Of a stretch of DNA of 64,000 bases, positions 57,176 through 64,000 are shown piece after piece. Under the pieces are notes generated by a model. It was given only the letters and a program-made list of their open reading frames with translations, had not been told where the DNA came from and made no database searches. Where the stretch lies: positions 1 through 64,000 of the forward strand of contig JAENRP010000079.1 of the NCBI GenBank assembly GCA_024741835.1, given 5' to 3'. Within the stretch, counting starts at the first letter, position 1. Every line of letters starts with the position of its first letter. The position numbers and the translations under genes are program-made. The stretch comes from Diplocarpon mali. Lineage: Eukaryota > Ascomycota > Leotiomycetes > Helotiales > Drepanopezizaceae.

Positions 57176-58691
57176 CTACATCTCGCCCGTGCCTCTATCC
57201 TCTTCGCTCGAGATCACGTTGCTCAAAGGCCCCTTCTTCACCATCAGGCTCATAACCTCATACAGCGCATCCGCAGCAGCCATAGTGGTGTGTTCAGCAT
57301 TCGTATCATAAGCGGGAGCAACCTCAACAATATCAGCAGCGATGATGTTGATACCCTCCAATCCTCTCAGGATAGTACGCAGCTCACGAGTAGACCAGCC
57401 GCCCGTCTCTGGTGTTCCGGTTGCGGGGGCAACTATTCCAGTTAGTGCTGAATAGAATGAGGTCAGCATGACTTACAGGCTGGGTCGAGTGTGTCGATGT
57501 CAATGGACAAGTACACAGGCTTGTCGTGTCCAACACGCTCGTGGATCCTCTGGATGATACCATCCATACCAATCGTATCAATCTCCCTGGCCTCCACGAT
57601 CTCGAATCCACAGTAGCCGTCATTCTCATAATCGCTCGGTCCACTCAACGTGGTGCGGATACCAGCATGGATGTTCGTGTCATTGGCAAGCAAGCCCTCC
57701 TGCGCAGCATGGTAGAAGTACGTTCCATGGTTGATACTGGCAACCTTGCTCGGGGATCCTCCAAAGACCTTGGGTTTCCATGTGTCGAGATGGGAATCGA
57801 AATGGATGACCGAGACAGGACCGTAAGCACGGTTGATGGAGCGGAGTAGAGGGAGAGTGATGGTGTGGTCTCCTCCCAAAGTGATGACGCGAGGCAAAGT
57901 CTTGCCATTCTTCGCCGGGCCCTTCTTCTTCGCGTCGGTAGCAGGCGCACGGCTGAGGATGGAGTTGTGTCCTTCTTCGATCTGGGTGATCGCCCATGTG
58001 TTGTCATATCTGCTTTTGTCAATCTCTCTCCCCCCCTCGAAGTCTAGGAAACTCACGATGTAACGGGGATATCTCCACAGTCTAGGACTGTCGCCCAGCT
58101 GTCGAAGGGATTTGTCTCGAGGGGGACATTGTACCCACCACTGAGGCGGATCTTACGTGAGCCTGTATACGGGAATAGGGATCAGCCTGAGCTGTTTGGG
58201 GGACTGACTACAAATTGAGACGGCGAGAACCTTGGCGTATTCCTGACGGGCCGAAGCGTGCTCCTGGGCGGTATGAGGTCCCGGTATCGAAGGGTGCTCC
58301 TGCAAGTCACTGCGTCAGCGCTGGTATCTTGCTGGGTCGTGAAGGAGTTGAAGCGCTATTACCCACCGATGAAGGCAATATCGTACTTCACATCGTCGGA
58401 TGCCAGGCAGGGGAAGTACGGAAGACGACCGAATGTCGAGATGCCCGAGAACACCGAGTCGGCCTATCACTCGTCAATGCGGATCTCACAGACTGGTCGA
58501 TTGTTTTACCTGCGTTCCCCCGTCTCCCGGAAGAGTATTATACCACAACGCCTATCTCGGTTAGTGCGGCCAGACAGAAGACACAATCCCTTTACCTTGT
58601 GCGGGCCTTGCATAGCGATCTGAGGTCCATGGTTACCGTGTGCAGTAGCACTGGTAGCCAGGAAGGCAATACTGAGGATAGTATCTCTCAT
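57176..58691 (-). CDS. Agmatinase/ureohydrolase with signal peptide
   Basis: A manganese ureohydrolase of the arginase/agmatinase/guanidinobutyrase family. Exons 58691-58596, 58463-58367, 58299-58231, 58162-58057, 58009-57477 and 57432-57176 give 385 aa. The N-terminus is a hydrophobic leader ([16 protein letters not shown]), suggesting secretion or vacuolar entry. Metal ligands: His171 (GGDHT), Asp194, His196 and Asp198 (DSHLD), Asp293 and Asp295 ([11 protein letters not shown]). [25 protein letters not shown] fixes the agmatinase side of the family rather than arginase. The third intron uses an atypical donor (GTTCTC) chosen because it alone gives [20 protein letters not shown] in frame. 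Exact substrate (agmatine, guanidinobutyrate or other) cannot be told. Confidence 0.92.
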
Positions 58692-59704
58692 AATGGACGA
58701 CTGGGATGCAAATAGAAAGCAGAAAACGAACTCTGGGAGATGGGCAGCATAGTGCCTTTAGTACTGCTGAGCTGGCTGCGCCAGGAGAGGTGCATGTTGA
58801 CTCTAGTTGATAGGAGCTCCCGTCAGGTTTGCGATCAGCCGTCAGGGCTATCTCGGCTGGTGGTATCTACGGTGCAGAGTACATGGCAGGTTACCTGAGA
58901 GCTTCACAGCCACTGGTCATAGAGTTCTCGACGTTGCTGCGAGGTATCGTGGCTCAGAAACAGCAAGGAAACTGTTCCTGGATGCAGGCACTCGCGGGGT
59001 GAAGATAAACAATCCGAACAGGAGTCATGGTCGGCGAGATCAAACCGGGGCGTGGGGAAGTCAGTCTTCCCCGAGCTGGGGTCGATGGGGAGCAGCAACA
59101 GCAGCAATGGTCGACGCGGGAGTTATCGTTTGGTACGGATTACCTACTCTGCTCGTCAACTGAGTGAGTAATGAAGAGGTAATGCTGCAAGTCACCGTCG
59201 GCTGGTGAGGTTAACTATCAGATAAGGGAACGGAGGGGGCAAACAGCGGCCGGAAGTGGGGTAGTCGAGCTCGCCAATGGGGGGAGCTCAATGTCAACAG
59301 GGCAGTTATCGCCGACAGAGGTGAGCAAGAGTCTGACAAGCCTCTTTGCCGGCTTCATGTCGTTCTCGGCATGGATATTGATCCTGATTCATAAGCGCTT
59401 AGCAATTGTCCGGCAGGCGGCTTTGCGCTACTCGTCAGGTCGGGCGAGATGTCAAACATCTGACCGCGGGTTCTCGCGTGCGGGTTGCGTGGCAATTGAG
59501 TTGCGTGCTATGTCTATCAGCAGGAGAGGCGTGCCTGTATCACGACGGTTCAAGCACAGCGTACGCTGCTTGTTGTTTAGATCTCCCGGACGTCCCAGTT
59601 GCTGCGAGAACAAAGCAGAATGTAACTTCAGGCGCGGTGCACTCTCGAAAATAAGAACATGCCGCTCAATGCCCACCCTGCCGATGCGTCCGATCCCAAG
59701 ACAT
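58692..59704. other. Intergenic, no gene recognised
   Basis: About 1 kb holding the agmatinase promoter and the 3' region of the next minus-strand gene. Frames at 58807-59163 and 59291-60016 are not credible; the latter runs antisense to the proline-rich gene. Confidence 0.5.
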
Positions 59705-61169
59705 CTACCCAATCTTCTTCTCCAACTTCTTGAGCAGGCTCCCCATTCCCTTCTCCAACTGCCCGGCTCTCTTCTCCAGGTTGCCCCTCGGCGCCTTGAC
59801 TTCCTTCGCAGGCTTGTACGCCTCGTTCTCCGTCGGCCGATAGACCTGCTGGTGAATCGAGTAGTCGGTCATCAGCGGCTTCGTGTTACTCACGCTCGTG
59901 TACTGATGCTGCGAGAACCCCCCCGGCGGTGCCACGTGCGGCTGCGCAGCCGGCGGGCCGGTGATGGGCGTCCCTCGGCCGGGGGAGTAGATTCCCGGCG
60001 GCGGGAGGCCTGGTGAGCCCGGGTGGGCAGCGAACTGGGGGGCTGGGGGCTGGGAAGGTTGCTGTTGTTGGTATGCGGGGGGCGTGGCCGTGGCCGTGGC
60101 CGTGGCGAGCGGGGGAGCAGAGGCTGGTGGGAGCTGAGCGTAGGGACTTGATACCGCGGGAGCTGTTGGCGGCGGAGCGAAGGAGTGTTGGAAGTGTTGG
60201 CCGAACGGCGACATGGGGGCTGGAGGTGGCAGGGAGCTATGGAGCTGCGATGGCGGAGCACTGCTCGGAGGAGGCGCGTTTGCAAAGTAGCTCTGCTGCT
60301 GAGGAGGCTGGGGAGGAGGCCCTGCGAAGCCGTGTTGTTGAGAGGACGCACCAAGTGTCTGGCCTTGGTCTGACGCCGCAGCTGCCAGGAGCGGATTGGC
60401 AGCGCCATCTTCAGGAGGGGGGGTCTTCTCGCGATGCCTGATAACTTCCGGCGCAGCTGGTGCCGCGGGATTGTACGCCATGGGCGCAAAGCTTGGTGCG
60501 TCCTGGCTCGGTGGTGCACCTGGCACCGAGGGGGATCCAGGGAACGACGGAGCGGTCGTGCGAGAGTCGCGGGTCTGGCCTTGCTGGTAGACAGGATCGG
60601 TAACGGCCACGCTCTCCAGCCTCTGGACTACTGGACTCATCTCTTCTGCGGGCGGCGGCGGTGCAATAGGCTCGTCCTGGACTGTGATCTGGTGCTGCGG
60701 CAGAACCCTCCGAATGCTGTTCAAAAAGAGGACGGCGTCCTCTTTCGTCCAGAAGTACATGTCCAGAGTATGCAGCTTGTACATGTACTTGTTCTCATTC
60801 CGAGGATCGAAGGTAGGGAGATGCCATTCTTGACCATCTGCAGGCGGGTTACGCTGCCCTCTCGGCCCCTCGACAGTCAATGTGACCAAAGTCGAGTGCT
60901 TGTACGAGTATTGCACATGGGCAGCGTCCAGATCTACCCAGGTCAGCATCTGGCTCCAGCTCCGAAAAAAAAATCACGGCATGACACTCACGCCCAGTAA
61001 ACGCATCCTGCTCTGCGGTCCCAGCATTGTTGGCAACCTCGATACGCGCTCTCCTCTGCAGCGCATTCTCAAACAGATACACATACGACCCTTTTTCGAA
61101 GCGATGATGCGGTGGTCTCGCCCCGGGAGGACCGTAGTAGTAATGCACATCTGCAAATCTGCTTCTCAT
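59705..61169 (-). CDS. Proline-rich protein with conserved, possibly PH-like, N-terminus
   Basis: Exons 61169-60992 and 60933-59705 (58-bp intron, donor GTGAGT, acceptor TAG, phase 1) give 468 aa. Residues 1-140 look like one folded domain: FADVHYYYGPPGARPPHHRF, then KGSYVYLFENA, AHVQYSYKHSTLVTLTV, and a final helix FWTKEDAVLFLNSIRRVLP. This strand order and the closing helix would suit a PH-like fold, by eye only. From about 145 to 405 it is Pro/Gln/Ala-rich and disordered. The C-terminus is a basic, helical Lys/Leu/Glu-rich stretch. The acceptor at 60934 was chosen over an upstream CAG because only it keeps the frame. The reading frame is open for 13 codons before the chosen ATG, back to a TAG. 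Not recognised as a named family. Confidence 0.75.
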
Positions 61170-62252
61170 GAGAATCGCATCGCTGTGCTTGAAAATCAGG
61201 GCGCAAGCCTACAGAATCGCTACCAGATCCTCTCCAGGTCGTGCTGCCATGTTGAGCCCGGTACGCCTTGCGCGAACAGTAGATACTCGAAAATGCAATA
61301 ATCACTTCGCGTTGGATTATTTCCTAGAGAGAAGAGAGACAAATCAACCACGAGACGCGACTTTAGCTAGAGTAGCTATCTACCGTAGTAGCTGGTGGTG
61401 AGAGATGCAGCTGCAGGTGGTCGGCGGCAAGAAAGCCAATCAGGCTGCTATGTTTAGGTAGCTTCAGCATCCCCACTTGAATTTGCTACCTACAAGGTAG
61501 TATTCTGGTCTGTAGCCCGGAATCTTGGGGAAAGCATGTCAAGGATGATGATATCATTGCCATGTTCTACTTCTCCAGCAGAGGCTTTTTCCGATGCTCA
61601 AGGTTATGAGGTGCGACTGTTCCCCTGCATGCTTGTGGTAATGCTATGAAGCTAGGCTCAAGTTGAGGCTGCAGACCCGGAACATCAAGTCAAATGTCGA
61701 TACCCTGTAGGGTTCAGAGCATCCAGAGAGAATCTGTTTCCCCTGTTTTCTGAGTGATCTCGACACCTCAAAGGGCGTGGATAGTAGTACATGAGTATCC
61801 GTATGATCCTAGCCAGTAGCAATGTGCATGCAACCCAGGTGCATCGATTTCATTTTTTTCCATCTCTCAAGAAATCTGGTCTCCTTAGGGTTACTGTCGA
61901 AGCATGCGCGTGCGGCCCCAGACTCCTCAGCATCTCTACGCAATTACCTCCCCAATATTCAAAAATCGCCGCTAACCGAATGACGAGCCCGACCCAGGAA
62001 AAGGTAACCCATCGCAGAAGTCTATCTCCAAGGTCCAGTACATTGTAAATATGACCCAGGGCCTTGAGGATTTCCCAGGCCTGGCCAGATATCTGATTCT
62101 GACAGTAGTTGTCGGCAAATTGTGCGCATTCTAACGGGCTCCCGCGCGTGGAATTAGTGTGGCGCAGCTGATAACCAGAAAGTAGGTCGTAATGTACTCT
62201 ATCTTACAGAAACCTACGTGCAAGTCCAATCTCGTAATGAGTAAGAGCTACT
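61170..62252. other. Intergenic between two minus-strand genes
   Basis: About 1.1 kb with the promoter and leader of the proline-rich gene and the 3' end of the NMNAT gene; apart from the uORF nothing was seen. Confidence 0.5.
61209..61250 (-). other. In-frame upstream ORF (13 codons)
   Basis: An ATG in good context (CAACATGGC) at 61250 opens a 13-codon frame that ends at TAG (61211-61209). The same frame then stays open into the main coding start at 61169. It may be a translated uORF in the leader or a disrupted first exon. Confidence 0.4.
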
Positions 62253-63311
62253 CTAGCTCTTCGAGGCACGGGAAGTTCCAGCAAGAGCTTCCTCCGCCTT
62301 TGATTTCGAGTCCACATTCTCTTCCTCGTACAGACCGTTTGCTTCGATGTACTCGATGACGGGTGCTGGGATCAGGTATTGGACGCTCATCTCTCTGCGA
62401 AGGAAGAGCCTAATCTTGGTGCTCGATATATCATTCTGTATCAGTTGCTTCGGTCTGTTAGTTCGAGTGTTTTGAAAATGGTTCGACGTATACGTACTGC
62501 AATAACGTAGATATTGTCTTTCCACTGCTGTAGGCTTGTCAGGGCCTCGTCAATATCTGTCCCGGTTCTCTCCACCACAAATGCACCGTATCGGCCTAGA
62601 ATGTGGTCAAGATCTTTGTCGGACCACACACCAGGGGTTGCTGTTTCAGATTTCAGCGTCTTCAGTCTCACAGATTCGGACAGATATAGCTATTGAAGTG
62701 GCCTCTGGTCCGTAGACTGCCGAATCGGAATGGCTAGAGCACTGCTGTAGAAATGGGTTGCCTTACACATGGTTTGTATGAGATCGGCCCCTGCAAGTAG
62801 CATGATCCGACACTTCACTCTTGTCCCATCCGGTTTCTCCACACCTCCCAGCACTTCGTTGATCTCATGCTCAAAATGATCGAGCACTTGGGCAGTGGGT
62901 ACGTATTCTGTCTGGACGGCCTCCCACGGGTCTACCATAAGCCAGCTGGACTGGTCGGCACCTAATTCGCACATGCGCAAGCTGTAGAAAAAATCAGCGA
63001 CATTCTTTGCAGAGCAGAAGTTGGACGGACCGGTGTCGAGCACTCGCTAAGCCCGCCTTCTTGTATGCGTCTCCAACCGGCGAAAAGTAGCCTCCCATTA
63101 TCTCAAAGGCGGAGTTGAACTTGGCGTAGTCGGCGCCCAGCTCGAACATTCGCATGTGTAGATAGGTAATCGGAGAAAAAGACCCGCAAGCAATGAGTAC
63201 CAACGGCGTCCTATTTCCTTCGCGCTGGGTGAGCCTAAGGCGGTGCCTCGGAAATGTGTAGTTCTGGAGCGCTTGCGCCGAGGCAAGATGCGCCGCGGTC
63301 GCGGAAGCCAT
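62253..63311 (-). CDS. Nicotinamide/nicotinate mononucleotide adenylyltransferase
   Basis: Joins NMN or NaMN with ATP to make NAD or its deamido form. Exons 63311-63031, 62981-62767, 62640-62498 and 62447-62253 (introns of 49, 126 and 50 bp) give 277 aa. The nucleotidyltransferase motif GSFSPITYLHMR is at 43-54 (the family usually has Asn where Ser46 stands). Then come SSWLMVDPWEA, LLAGADLIQTM, TPGVWSDKDLDHILGRYG, and NDISSTKIR (ATP-binding SSTKIR at 221-226). The last intron uses a GAAG acceptor; a CAG twelve bases downstream also keeps frame but would drop the conserved QLIQ. Similar to yeast Nma1/Nma2 in the core, with a shorter N-terminus. Confidence 0.94.
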
Positions 63312-64000
63312 TGTGAGCAGGTAGATGGTGTTGTTTCTGAGAGGATGAGCAGACACGCTCTGCCTGACGAGGTTGGTCGTCGGGTGACTAACGTAGTCTA
63401 GGCAAGGCAATCGCTGTCAGCAACGGGATTCGAGAATCTTGACGCCACAGGGGTGGGTTTTCGCAAGCGCAAAGGTCTGGGGGGTCTGGATTATTGTGTG
63501 ATCGAAGGTCGTTTGCGATGCTAGAAATAATAAAATGTTAATGATAGTAATTGTTTACTTTGCTGTGATCCCAGGAGGTGGAAGAGAGAAGAAGCAAGTA
63601 GGTGGGAGTAGCCGAAGGGGTCCCCGAAGGAGCGTGAAGACGCTACCTGGTGAGCTGAGGGGTCGAAGCGCTGGGAATGAGATCCGATAGCCAAAGTTTG
63701 ATCCGAAAAGATGGAGGAGTATTCGCGGCCTGAGTCAACGGCAGACAGTGTCAGTGTTCAGTTGTGAATGTTCTTTGATCCTTTTGCCAGAACTTCGCCT
63801 CCTCTCTTCATAACTTCTAGCTAAGCTCTGCTCTTGGTGGGGCGGGGTGGTACAGTAAACATCGCTTTACTGTGCTGGAGCATGAGGTCACCACAGTACT
63901 GTGTACGTCCAATAAATAGTCCAGTACACCAAAGACAGAACCAGGGATGCTAGCCTGACTCTCACACTCTCTGCCAGGCTTTTGTCTCAGCACTGACTGC
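63312..64000. other. Upstream region of the NMNAT gene
   Basis: Promoter and leader side of the NMNAT gene up to the window edge. No further gene was seen. Confidence 0.5.

Noticed and set aside
59291..60016. Plus-strand frame of 241 codons
   Set aside because: Its right part is antisense to the proline-rich gene and its left part has no features.
1..64000. CRISPR arrays, prokaryotic operons, rRNA genes
   Set aside because: Spliced eukaryotic genes throughout; the tandem repeats lack spacer structure and no rRNA-like sequence was seen.

Overview
This window comes from the nuclear genome of a filamentous ascomycete (Pezizomycotina). Genes have short GT-AG introns (43 to about 200 bp), lie on both strands, and encode fungal-typical products: Erg6, a QDE-1-type RNA-dependent RNA polymerase, GH72 and GH128 cell-wall enzymes, and PL1 pectate lyase. 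All exon structures below were rebuilt by hand by matching splice phase with conserved protein sequence, and every multi-exon model closes in frame. Four runs of N mark assembly gaps. The species is not identified.

Layout. 1-1360 is an AT-rich satellite of about nine 134-bp units that look RIP-mutated. 1361-4016 has no credible gene. 4017-8111 is the RNA-silencing RdRP (+). 8112-11100 is gene-free with a 94-bp transition-rich duplication and a gap. 11101-12951 is a TcdA/Tcd1-type tRNA t6A dehydratase (-). 13547-15640 is an F-box/LRR protein ending in a CaaX box (-). 15641-20237 is gene-free and microsatellite-rich. 20238-21318 is a GH128 glucanase (+). 21920-23432 is a seven-TM protein (-).

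From about 23.4 to 33.5 kb lies an accessory-looking, partly AT-rich island. It holds a multiply frameshifted FAD-linked (BBE-type) oxidoreductase pseudogene, a secreted pectate lyase (-), and about 5 kb without genes but with short inverted motifs that may be transposon ends. ERG6 (33539-34920, -) marks the return to core genes.

The right part holds a 73-aa membrane protein (-), a putative alpha/beta-barrel protein (+), a GPI-anchored GH72 glucanosyltransferase (-), MET16-type PAPS reductase (-), a Mid2-like cell-wall sensor candidate (+), a secreted four-cysteine protein with an Ala-Pro tail (+), a divergent mitochondrial pair (EngB/Mrx8 GTPase, -, and Fmc1, +), a secreted-looking agmatinase (-), a proline-rich protein with a possible PH-like N-terminus (-), and NMN adenylyltransferase (-).

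The genes do not form one pathway. Themes are cell-wall glucan remodelling and sensing (GH128, GH72, Mid2-like), core metabolism (Erg6, Met16, NMNAT, agmatinase), mitochondrial biogenesis (EngB, Fmc1), tRNA modification and genome defence (RdRP beside a RIP-like satellite). I did not find a clear new multi-gene system. The most unusual points are the CaaX F-box protein, the decayed oxidoreductase, the tight EngB/Fmc1 divergence and an in-frame upstream ORF before the proline-rich gene.
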